From Arthrobacter rhombi (GTDB lineage Bacteria > Actinomycetota > Actinomycetes > Actinomycetales > Micrococcaceae), in contig NZ_FUHW01000016.1 in the NCBI RefSeq assembly GCF_900163545.1, positions 1 through 64,000 on the forward strand: a stretch of 64,000 bases of DNA, read 5' to 3'. The translations under genes and the position numbers were made by a program. Positions within the stretch are counted from its first letter, which is position 1; every line of letters begins with the position of its first letter. The notes beneath the pieces are model-generated. The model searched no databases. It saw only the letters and a program-made list of their open reading frames with translations, and was not told the origin of the DNA. Of this stretch, positions 1-7,421 are shown in pieces.

Positions 1-195
1 TCACTACGAGGACTTCCACCCGCTGCCCGCGTACCCAACCTCAGTGGTCAATACACCTAGGCCCCACAACCATTGACCCGCCGCGCGGGCCAGTGCTTCA
101 CTTCACACAGGACGCTCGGGGTACTCACCACGCCTGTACCGCGCCGGCGCCGCCCATCACCTGTGGGCGATCCGTCCGAACATTGGAGCAGAGCC

Positions 196-438
196 ATGTA
201 CCAGGAACAGCCCCTTCCGGAACGCGGGGTGTCGATCCCCGGCGATCCGAGGCAGCCGCCCATGCACCCCGAGCCCAGCCCGAGCACGGTTCCCGCCACT
301 GACCCGCCCACCTCACCGGAGCCGGCAGAACCATGGCCCGAGCCGTCCATCGACCCCATCGAATTTCCGCCGGATCCCCAGACCGATCCCCAGCGCGAGC
401 AGGTCCTCCGCGACCCGGCAGGGCTGGATGGAGCATGA
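196..438 (+). CDS. small proline-rich hypothetical protein
   Basis: About 80 residues, very rich in Pro, Glu, Asp and Ser, with no membrane segment and no recognisable domain, so probably disordered. The ATG is chosen because GGAG lies 7 bases upstream. Its stop overlaps the start of the next small gene as ATGA, which implies translational coupling. Function unknown. The unbiased third-position GC makes coding status moderately likely rather than certain. Confidence 0.45.
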   Translation: MYQEQPLPERGVSIPGDPRQPPMHPEPSPSTVPATDPPTSPEPAEPWPEPSIDPIEFPPDPQTDPQREQVLRDPAGLDGA

Positions 439-632
439 GCGAGCAACGAAGGACTCCTTTGCAGCGCGCGGAGCGCCGCCAAGCGGGCCCGCATACCGGC
501 GAAGAGGATGATTTCCGGAATATGACCCGGCGGCGCCAAGAAACCGAAGAGAAGCTTCGACGACACCTTGAAGGCGAACGCGATGGTGTTGCGATAGAGC
601 CCGACGAAGAGCAGAAGGAACAGAAGCACTAA
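435..632 (+). CDS. small charged hypothetical protein
   Basis: A 65-residue, highly charged protein (runs of Arg, Glu, Lys) with predicted helix-forming composition and no membrane segment. It starts inside the stop codon of the preceding ORF (ATGA), so the two are probably co-translated. It sits 77 bases upstream of cardiolipin synthase on the same strand. Family not recognised. Confidence 0.45.
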   Translation: MSEQRRTPLQRAERRQAGPHTGEEDDFRNMTRRRQETEEKLRRHLEGERDGVAIEPDEEQKEQKH

Positions 633-709
633 CCAGCTGGCGGCAAGTGACGGTTCCCAATGACGGTCACCTCCTTCCGGCTTCGTCCCCGGCGTGACAG
701 GCTGAATCC

Positions 710-2173
710 ATGATCTCCCTCGACGCCGTCGACACAGCTGCCCTGCTGCTCATTGGCCTTCACGCCGTTTTGGGTACCATCGCCATCGTGCTGATCTCGG
801 CCAACCGCCGTCCGTCCACGGCGGTCGCTTGGCTGCTGGCCATCATCTTCATCCCCTTCCTCGGCGCCCTGGTCTTCTTCCTCATCGGGCTCAGCCGGCT
901 TCCCCGCAAACGCCGTGAGAAACAGCGGCAGGTCAATGAGCTGATTCTGGAACGTACTGAAGGGCTGCACCGGGTCGGCAATGGTTCCCAGTGGCCACAC
1001 TGGCTGCGTTCGGTGGTGACGCTCAACGAGAATTTGGGCGCCTTGCCCATGGTCGGCGGCAACCGCATCGATCTCCTCGACAACTACCAAGGTTGTTTCG
1101 AAGAGATGGCCCGGGATATCGACACCGCCCTGAACTACGTGCACGTCGAGTTCTACATCTTGGTCCACGATGATTCCACGGCACCGTTCTTTGCAGCACT
1201 CGCCCGGGCGGTGGCTCGCGGGGTGAGGGTTAGGGTGCTTTCGGACCATGTATCCGGCTTCATGGCCCCGCACCGTCGACATACCCGGACGGTGCTCGAG
1301 CACCTGGGAGCCGAATTCCACACCATGCTCCCGCTGCGCCCCTGGCGGGGACAGTGGCAACGTCCCGACCTGCGAAATCACCGCAAACTCGTCATCGTCG
1401 ATGGACATATCGGCTTCACCGGGTCGCAGAATATGATCGACGCCGGATACCACAAGGCCAAAAACGAGAAGCTCGGCCTGCACTGGCATGAGTTGATGGT
1501 CCGGCTAGAAGGCCCTGCGGTGCGCGAGCTCGAAGCTGTCTTCGTCACCGATTGGTTCAGCGAAACGGATGAGCTGCTCTCGTTGGACACCACGCCAGTG
1601 GTTCTCCCCGAAGAGTCCGGGCTCCTCGATGCCCAGGTGCTACCCAGCGGCCCGAGTTTCGAGAACGACAATAACCTCAAGCTCTACGTCTCCCTGATCC
1701 ACAAGGCCGAACACCGGATCGGCATCACCAGCCCCTACTTCGTGCCCGAGGAGTCCACCTTGTTGGCGATGATCACCGCGGCGGCCCGCGGTCTGGACGT
1801 CGAACTCTTCGTTTCCGAGATCGGGGACCAGAAATTGGTCCACCATGCCCAACGCTCTTATTACGAAGCATTGCTGCGCGCCGGGGTAAAGATCCACCTC
1901 TACGCTTCGCCGACGGTGCTCCACGCCAAGCATTTCACTATCGATGACGATGTTGCGGTGATTGGTTCCAGCAATATGGACATCCGGTCCTTCAGCCTGA
2001 ACATGGAGGTTTCCGTGATGATCCAGGGTCACGATTTCGTTCAGGGCGTGCGCCGTATCGAGGACGGCTACCGGGCCAATAGCCGTCAACTCGTTCTGGA
2101 GGACTGGACGGACCGCCCGGCGGGCGAGAAGATCCTGGACAACCTGGCCCGCCTCACTTCCTCGCTGCAATAA
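710..2173 (+). CDS. cls: cardiolipin synthase (PLD superfamily)
   Basis: Membrane phospholipid synthesis: joins two phosphatidylglycerols, or PG and a second phosphatidyl donor, into cardiolipin. The 487 residues match the usual bacterial Cls length. Two N-terminal membrane helices (about 10-30 and 37-60) precede two phospholipase-D domains. Both HKD motifs are intact: H224-K226-D231 (NHRKLVIVDG) and H405-K407-D412 (HAKHFTIDDD), each followed by the GS.N motif. It is transcribed alone and ends in a hairpin shared with the convergent MFS gene. Actinobacteria often use a CDP-alcohol phosphotransferase for this reaction instead, so a broader PLD-type role is the main alternative. Confidence 0.92.
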   Translation: MISLDAVDTAALLLIGLHAVLGTIAIVLISANRRPSTAVAWLLAIIFIPFLGALVFFLIGLSRLPRKRREKQRQVNELILERTEGLHRVGNGSQWPHWLRSVVTLNENLGALPMVGGNRIDLLDNYQGCFEEMARDIDTALNYVHVEFYILVHDDSTAPFFAALARAVARGVRVRVLSDHVSGFMAPHRRHTRTVLEHLGAEFHTMLPLRPWRGQWQRPDLRNHRKLVIVDGHIGFTGSQNMIDAGYHKAKNEKLGLHWHELMVRLEGPAVRELEAVFVTDWFSETDELLSLDTTPVVLPEESGLLDAQVLPSGPSFENDNNLKLYVSLIHKAEHRIGITSPYFVPEESTLLAMITAAARGLDVELFVSEIGDQKLVHHAQRSYYEALLRAGVKIHLYASPTVLHAKHFTIDDDVAVIGSSNMDIRSFSLNMEVSVMIQGHDFVQGVRRIEDGYRANSRQLVLEDWTDRPAGEKILDNLARLTSSLQ

Positions 2174-2200
2174 CCTTCCCGCACCACAGCCTGGGGAAGG
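2174..2200. terminator. bidirectional hairpin terminator between cls and MFS gene
   Basis: CCTTCCC at 2174-2180 pairs perfectly with GGGAAGG at 2194-2200 across a 13-base loop. It lies directly after the cls stop and just before the stop of the convergent transporter gene, as expected for a shared terminator. There is no clear T-run. Confidence 0.5.
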
Positions 2201-2204
2201 GTCC

Positions 2205-3404
2205 TCAGGCGGCCTTGGTGTAGCCCGCGTCGATCAGCTCGTCCACCGTTTCGGGGACGCCCGGCTGGCCGCGTTTGACGGCCACGGCGACCCCGAGCGT
2301 GATCACGGCCACCACGGTGGCACCCACGAATGCCGCCTGGGTTCCTGGGCCGTCGATGAGGGCCCCTGCCACTGCTGAGCCGAGGGCAACACCGATGAGC
2401 TGCGCCGTCGTCGTCCACCCGAAGGCTTCGGCCACGTCGGCCGCGGGAACCCCCGATGAGGTCATCTGGGTCAACGCAGCAATCACCGGGGCGACCCCGA
2501 GGCCGGCCAGGAAGACCGTGCCCATGAGCCACCAGAAGTCCGTGCTGACGCTGGCCAGCGCCAGGCCGATGACGACGACGACCATGCGCCGTGCCGTGCT
2601 GTAGCGGTTGATGCGCTTGCGGCCCAGGTAGAGCCCTGCGGACAGTGAGCCGACGCACAGGACCCCGAGGATGATGCCCGACTGCGCTCCGCCTTCACCG
2701 AAGGTCGCCACGACCGAGGCCTCGACCATCGAGATGCAGCCGCAAATCAGGAATCCGATGACCGCTGCCAGTCGCAGGGCCGGCGAGCGCAACACCGAGC
2801 CGAAACGCCCCGTGGGCGGCGCAGCGACGGCACGGGAGATCTGTTCGGTGGTGATGAACCAGATGCCACCGCCGGTGACGAAGACCGCGGCCATGACCAC
2901 ACCCAGCGAGGTGTTGATGGTCAGGGAGACGAACGTGGTCAGTACCGGCCCGAGGATCCAGATGATCTCCTGCAGCGAGGCGTCGAAGGAGAACAGTGCC
3001 CCGCGGGCGCCGGGAGCCACCAGCGAGGGGTAGATCGAACGGGCCGCCTGCTGGAACGGAGGGGTACTCATCCCGCTGATGAAGGCAATCACCGCGTACG
3101 CCGTCACGGACAGCCCGGGAAGCGCGAGCACCAGGATCGATACCCCGGAGAGCACCAGGGTGACCAGCAGGACCCGGTGCATACCGAAACGGCCGAAGAT
3201 CCGACTGCTCAGCGGCCCGGCGACTGCCTGCCCGATGGCCAGTGCCGCCAGGACGAGCCCGGCGGCGGTGTAGGAGTCGTGGACGTGCTCGACGTGGATC
3301 AGCGCGGCCAACGCGAGCATCCCTGCGGGAAAACGCGCGACCAGTTGCGAGACCACGACGCGAAGGACGCCAGGGGCACGGAAAAGATCACGGTAGGAAG
3401 TCAT
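2205..3404 (-). CDS. MFS transporter
   Basis: A 399-residue major facilitator with about twelve hydrophobic helices, probably a drug, sugar or amino-acid exporter of the 12-helix type. The frame is open further upstream, but the Met at 3404 (MTSYRDLF) is chosen: the membrane core begins soon after it, and an earlier start would run through the divergent regulator's promoter. It is divergent from an XRE-cupin regulator, a common arrangement in which the regulator controls the neighbouring exporter. Substrate not predictable from sequence alone. Confidence 0.88.
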   Translation of the reverse strand: MTSYRDLFRAPGVLRVVVSQLVARFPAGMLALAALIHVEHVHDSYTAAGLVLAALAIGQAVAGPLSSRIFGRFGMHRVLLVTLVLSGVSILVLALPGLSVTAYAVIAFISGMSTPPFQQAARSIYPSLVAPGARGALFSFDASLQEIIWILGPVLTTFVSLTINTSLGVVMAAVFVTGGGIWFITTEQISRAVAAPPTGRFGSVLRSPALRLAAVIGFLICGCISMVEASVVATFGEGGAQSGIILGVLCVGSLSAGLYLGRKRINRYSTARRMVVVVIGLALASVSTDFWWLMGTVFLAGLGVAPVIAALTQMTSSGVPAADVAEAFGWTTTAQLIGVALGSAVAGALIDGPGTQAAFVGATVVAVITLGVAVAVKRGQPGVPETVDELIDAGYTKAA

Positions 3405-3434
3405 CGAACCAGCATAACGAAGAGTGCACAATAC

Positions 3435-3450
3435 TGCACTATGCAGTGCA
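3435..3450. promoter_or_regulatory. palindromic operator candidate in the divergent MFS/XRE promoter
   Basis: TGCACT-ATGC-AGTGCA is a perfect 6+6 inverted repeat in the roughly 100-base gap between the divergent MFS and regulator genes. A further GTGCAC palindrome lies 6 bases to the left (3424-3429), and a TACTGCA motif lies between, so there are several TGCA half-sites. It is probably the binding site of the XRE-cupin regulator (inference from position). Confidence 0.5.
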
Positions 3451-3513
3451 TCACCATGGGGAGTTGATGTCGGTTTGGCGTAGCATGGTCTCCGCTCCAT
3501 GAAAGGAACCTCC

Positions 3514-4122
3514 GTGACTGGCAACCAGGACATCGCCACGCTGATCGGCCAACGCATTCGCGCCCGCCGCACGGCCCGCCAATGGTCCCTCGACGAGGTC
3601 GCCACCCGTTCCGGGGTGAGCCGTCGAACACTGGTGGCCATCGAACAGGGTCAGGCGAACCCCTCCATTGCCGTGCTCTCCGGCATTTCCGACGCGCTCG
3701 GGGTGGCCTTCGCCTCCCTCGTGGATGCCGGCGAACCCGATGCCTTCCAGGTCCGCAGGGCCGGGGAAGGACCGCTGCTCTGGGAGGGGGACGACGGCGG
3801 GACCGCGCATCTGGCTGGCAGCCTCGGCGGTGCCAATGTTTCTGAACTCTGGGAGTGGCGCATGGCGGTGGGTGAATCCCACCACAGCACCCCGCACCCG
3901 CCGGGCACACGGGAATTGGTGGCCGTGCATTCAGGCAAACTGACCCTGGGGGTCAACGACACCTCGGTGGTCTTGGCTGCCGGGGATTCCGCCACCCATG
4001 GCGGGGACATCGAGCATAGCTACACCAATGACGGACGTTCGGCCGCCGTCTTCTCCGTGGTCGTGCATTACCCGGCAGCAACGATGATGGAGGACCCCAC
4101 CGGACCGTTGAGCCTGGCCTAG
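3514..4122 (+). CDS. XRE-family regulator with C-terminal cupin
   Basis: A 202-residue protein. Residues about 8-66 form a Cro/C1-type helix-turn-helix (LDEVATRSGVSRRTL...IEQG..NPS), and about 105-190 form a cupin sensor domain. The GTG at 3514 is preferred because GAAAGGA is 7 bases upstream. The alternative ATG at 3499 has no ribosome site and itself contains that Shine-Dalgarno. Such proteins usually sense a small metabolite through the cupin and repress the adjacent gene, here the divergent MFS exporter. Confidence 0.85.
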   Translation: MTGNQDIATLIGQRIRARRTARQWSLDEVATRSGVSRRTLVAIEQGQANPSIAVLSGISDALGVAFASLVDAGEPDAFQVRRAGEGPLLWEGDDGGTAHLAGSLGGANVSELWEWRMAVGESHHSTPHPPGTRELVAVHSGKLTLGVNDTSVVLAAGDSATHGGDIEHSYTNDGRSAAVFSVVVHYPAATMMEDPTGPLSLA

Positions 4123-4169
4123 CTCTCTTGAACATGCGACGTCCGCACCTCGATCGCGGGCCCACCCCT

Positions 4170-4203
4170 GTCCCCCACCCGTCGAAGATGGGACGGTGGG
4201 GAC
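4170..4203 (+). promoter_or_regulatory. hairpin sequestering the ribosome site of the flavoprotein gene
   Basis: GTCCCCCACC (4170-4179, one bulged C) pairs with GGTGGGGAC (4195-4203), which ends directly at the ATG at 4204. The right arm contains the only GGTGGGG ribosome-binding site. It could be a terminator for the upstream regulator gene, a translation-control hairpin, or both. Confidence 0.4.
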
Positions 4204-5559
4204 ATGGAGAACACCTTTGATGTCATCATTCTGGGCATGGGACCCGGCGGCGAGGTGGCCGCTGGTCGTTTGCTCAAGGCAGGACTCAACGTCGCCGTCG
4301 TCGAGCGCGAGCTGATCGGTGGCGAATGCGGCTATTGGGCGTGCATTCCCTCCAAAACGCTCCTGAGACCGACACAGGTCCTCGCCGAAGCCCGTTCAAC
4401 TCCCGGGGTCACCGGCGCCGAACTCGACTGGGCAGCGGCCAGCGATTACCGGGATGACATGATCCGTCACCTCGACGATTCGGCCCAGGTGAAGGCCTAC
4501 GAAAAACGCGGTGCCACCGTCATCCGAGGAGCCGGCCGCTTCACAGCACCCGGGCACGTTTCGGTCGGCGAGAGGGCGTTGGAAGCCACCCACGTCATCG
4601 TCGCCACCGGGACGACGCCGGTGTTCCCCCCGCTACCGGGGTTGGAAGACATCACGGCCTGGGCCAACCGCGAGATCTACACCGCGACGACGTTGCCGGC
4701 CCGTGTCGTCGTCATCGGGGGTAGCGCCGTCGGGGTGGAGACCGCCACGTTCCTAGCTCGTTTCGGGGTGGACACCACGTTGGTCCACCGTGGTTCGGCG
4801 TTGCTGTCCCGCGAGGAACCGCGCGTCGGGGAATTGACCCTGGAACAGCTCGAAGGGGCCGGGGTCCGCGTCCTGTTGGATTCCTCCCCCACCCGCGCAC
4901 GACGCGATGGCGAGGACAGCGTGCTCGAGCTCGAGGGCGCTGACGTGCCCGAGGTAGCGGCAGACGTCGTCGTGTTCGCGACGGGACGGCGCCCGAACAC
5001 CGGTGACCTGGACGTCGAAGCCGCGGGCATCACCCTCGCGGAGAAAGGCGAGATCACCGTCGACGGTTCCTGTCGGGCCGCCGAGGGCGTCTGGGCCATC
5101 GGCGACGTCAACGCCATCCTGCCCTTCACCCATGTGGCCAAATATCAGGGACGCATCGTCGCCGACGCGATCCTGGGCCAGCAGCGCACCGCCCACTATG
5201 ACGGGATTCCGCGGGTGGTCTTCGGCATCCCCGATATCGCCTGCGTCGGGCTAACCCACCAGCAGGCCACGCAGGAGGGCCTCTCGGTGGAATCCGTAGA
5301 ACTGGATGTCACCGCGGCCTTGGCCAAACCGTGGATCGACGAACCCGAACCGGCATCGCGTCTGGGCCTGCTCGCCGACACCAACCGGCAGGTATTGGTC
5401 GGCGCCTGGGCGGTGGGCCCCGAAGCGGCCGAGTGGATCCACCATGCTGCGTTGGCCATCCGCACCTCGATCCCGATCGAGACGCTGCGTGATCAGGTCC
5501 CCCAGTTCCCGACCTTCCACGAGGCCTACCTGGAAGCCCTGGGCCGCTTCACCTTCTGA
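4204..5559 (+). CDS. FAD-dependent pyridine nucleotide-disulfide oxidoreductase family protein
   Basis: A 451-residue member of the dihydrolipoamide dehydrogenase/mercuric reductase superfamily. The FAD site GMGPGG is at 11-16, the redox-active pair C42-x4-C47 lies in GGECGYWACIPSK, an NAD(P) site GGSAVG lies near 176, and the second FAD motif AIGDV lies near 300. The C-terminal catalytic His of true dihydrolipoamide dehydrogenases (HPTxxE) is missing: the aligned stretch reads QFPTFHEA. It is therefore probably not an E3 subunit. Expressed alone; physiological substrate unknown (perhaps a low-molecular-weight disulfide or quinone). Confidence 0.82.
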   Translation: MENTFDVIILGMGPGGEVAAGRLLKAGLNVAVVERELIGGECGYWACIPSKTLLRPTQVLAEARSTPGVTGAELDWAAASDYRDDMIRHLDDSAQVKAYEKRGATVIRGAGRFTAPGHVSVGERALEATHVIVATGTTPVFPPLPGLEDITAWANREIYTATTLPARVVVIGGSAVGVETATFLARFGVDTTLVHRGSALLSREEPRVGELTLEQLEGAGVRVLLDSSPTRARRDGEDSVLELEGADVPEVAADVVVFATGRRPNTGDLDVEAAGITLAEKGEITVDGSCRAAEGVWAIGDVNAILPFTHVAKYQGRIVADAILGQQRTAHYDGIPRVVFGIPDIACVGLTHQQATQEGLSVESVELDVTAALAKPWIDEPEPASRLGLLADTNRQVLVGAWAVGPEAAEWIHHAALAIRTSIPIETLRDQVPQFPTFHEAYLEALGRFTF

Positions 5560-5584
5560 GCCTCGGAGTGGCCCGTGCGCAGCG

Positions 5585-6259
5585 CTAGCCCAACCCGGTT
5601 TCGCGCAAGGTGATGTTGATGCGTCCGGTCTCCAGCCCGCAGCCCGCGGGGGCCGTCTGCGGATGCACCTTGGTGACCCCGTGGTAGGCGAGCCGGGAGG
5701 GGCCACCGAAGACGAAGAGGTCCCCGGAGACCAGGTCAATGTCCTCATAGGGTTTATTTCGGTTCTCCGTGTTCCCGAACCGGAAGCGGCAGGTGTCCCC
5801 GATGGACAGCGAGACCACCGGGGCCCGGGATCGTTCGTCCCGGTCTTGGTGCATGCCCATGCGGGCGGCGTCGTCGTAGTGGTTCACCAGGGCGGTGTCC
5901 GGGGTGTAGGCCTGCCCCGCCTGCGGGTCGCCGGTGGCCTCGAGAACTGCCTTGCGCCCGAGCCGGACCAGCCAGTCTGGGACGTCCAGCACCCGGTTGC
6001 CATTCACGTCCACCGCTTCACGCGTGTACTCATAGGGTCGCCAATGCCAGCCCAGGCAGACGGTTTTCACGCTCATCTCGTGTCCGCCGACCCGTGCCGA
6101 ACGGATCGGTACCGGGCCGTTGACCCATTCGTGGAAGCGGTCAACGATCCACCGTTGCTGGTCCAGCCTTAACCAGCCGGGCACCCACATCGCCCCGGGA
6201 GCCAGCTCGCGGCGCGGCCGGTGCAACAGGTCATCGCCGAACAGTGCCTCGCCGCTCAT
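5585..6259 (-). CDS. alkB: alpha-ketoglutarate-dependent DNA repair dioxygenase AlkB
   Basis: Oxidative demethylation of 1-methyladenine and 3-methylcytosine in DNA. Fe(II) ligands H137-x-D139 and H193 are visible, as is the 2-oxoglutarate-binding RINITLR motif (R213, N215, R219). Length 224, close to E. coli AlkB. The start codon overlaps the stop of ogt as ATGA, so it is the third gene of a sigma-ogt-alkB unit in which direct and oxidative dealkylation are coupled. Confidence 0.93.
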   Translation of the reverse strand: MSGEALFGDDLLHRPRRELAPGAMWVPGWLRLDQQRWIVDRFHEWVNGPVPIRSARVGGHEMSVKTVCLGWHWRPYEYTREAVDVNGNRVLDVPDWLVRLGRKAVLEATGDPQAGQAYTPDTALVNHYDDAARMGMHQDRDERSRAPVVSLSIGDTCRFRFGNTENRNKPYEDIDLVSGDLFVFGGPSRLAYHGVTKVHPQTAPAGCGLETGRINITLRETGLG

Positions 6260-6840
6260 GCCGCGGCTTCCAGACCCAGCAAGGCCTTCTTGGCCTCCAG
6301 CCCGCCGATGTATCCGCCCAGTGAGCCGTCCGTGCGCACCACCCGGTGGCAGGGCACCACGATGGGCAGCGGGTTTCTGGCACAGGCGGACCCCACGGCA
6401 CGAACCGCTTGGGGATTCCCCACCGAGTCGGCGACCTGCGCGTAGCTGAGGGTCTGGCCGTAGTTGATGTGCGGGAGGTAACGCTGGACCTCGAGCCGGA
6501 AGCCGGCCGACAGCGACCGATCCAGTTCCAGATCGAAGTGCCGGCGGTGACCGGTGAAGTATTCCTCGACTTCACGGGCCGCCTCGTCGAGCCGGGCCGT
6601 GCCGCGCAAGATGCGGGAGCCCAGGCGCGACGCCAGGGTTTCGACCACGGTGTCGAAGTCCTCGCGTTCAAAAGCTACCCGCACCAGCCCTCGTTCGGTG
6701 GCAGCCAAAAGCAACGGGCCAACGGGGCTGTCCACCATCCGGTAGACCACGTCGAGGAGGTCTGCGGCATCGGCCCGTTCGGCCAAGTCCAGTCGCAGGG
6801 ACGCTAGATGCGCCGCCTCATGGGGGGTGTCGGTGTTCAT
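6256..6840 (-). CDS. ogt: methylated-DNA-[protein]-cysteine S-methyltransferase
   Basis: Suicide repair of O6-methylguanine. The acceptor Cys is C164 in PCHRV, followed by the LGGYIGG..AKKALL motif, and the wHTH-type DNA-binding segment (SYAQVADSVGNPQAVRAVG) comes just before. Length 194. The frame is open about 230 bases further upstream through the sigma gene, but the ATG at 6840 overlaps that gene's stop as ATGA and is the natural start. It lacks an Ada-type regulatory domain, so regulation is expected from the upstream sigma factor. Confidence 0.94.
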   Translation of the reverse strand: MNTDTPHEAAHLASLRLDLAERADAADLLDVVYRMVDSPVGPLLLAATERGLVRVAFEREDFDTVVETLASRLGSRILRGTARLDEAAREVEEYFTGHRRHFDLELDRSLSAGFRLEVQRYLPHINYGQTLSYAQVADSVGNPQAVRAVGSACARNPLPIVVPCHRVVRTDGSLGGYIGGLEAKKALLGLEAAA

Positions 6841-7340
6841 TTGAGAGTTCCTTCCCGGAAGGCGTCGGCCCCGTAGGTCCGGCGCAGGGTGTTCAATCCG
6901 TCGGCTGCTGCACGCCTCACGGCCTCGGCGGTACCGCCGATGAGCTCTGCCGTTTCGGTGTGTTTCAAGCCGCCGAAGTAGTAGTAGGCCACCGCGAGTC
7001 GTTGACGGGTGGGCAGTTGCCCCACCGCGGCCCAGAGTTCGGGCTCGCCCGTCCCCGGGTTGCCCCACGCAGAGGCCGGCTCGGGCAGGTATTCGGCAGG
7101 AACTCCCTGACGGGCGCGGGCCCGGGTCACGTCGATGGCCTTACGGTGGGCGACGGTCACCAGCCAGGCCTGCATATTCGTCTCCTCACCGATCCCGGGC
7201 CAGGCCTGCAGTGCTGCCAGGAACGTCTCGGACCAGGCGTCGTCGGCATCGGCTCCGGCCCCCAGGACGGCACGGCAAACGCGCAGCACGGTTCTCCCAT
7301 GCCGTTGAACAACGGTTTCGAATGCCTGTTTATTCTTCAT
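6837..7340 (-). CDS. ECF-type RNA polymerase sigma factor
   Basis: A 167-residue sigma-70 family protein. Region 2 spans about 1-75 (DADDAWSETFLAAL) and region 4 about 105-160 (LPTRQRLAVAYYYFGGLKHTETAELIG). It is the first gene of a set with ogt and alkB, joined by 4-base stop/start overlaps. No anti-sigma gene is adjacent. The ATG at 7340 is preferred over the GTG at 7343. It may direct transcription of the alkylation-repair genes (inference from coupling). The amidase gene lies 81 bases upstream on the same strand and could be co-transcribed. Confidence 0.87.
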   Translation of the reverse strand: MKNKQAFETVVQRHGRTVLRVCRAVLGAGADADDAWSETFLAALQAWPGIGEETNMQAWLVTVAHRKAIDVTRARARQGVPAEYLPEPASAWGNPGTGEPELWAAVGQLPTRQRLAVAYYYFGGLKHTETAELIGGTAEAVRRAAADGLNTLRRTYGADAFREGTLK

Positions 7341-7421
7341 CACCCTGTAGACGCCTGACCGAGAGGAAACGTGAGATGCGTCATTCAGCCTATTCTCCTG
7401 TAGGGCCCCACCAACTGCCGT

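Noticed and set aside
2..76. Open frame from the left edge ending in TGA at 74-76, possibly the tail of a gene
   Set aside because: Only 24 codons without a recognisable motif; too little to call.
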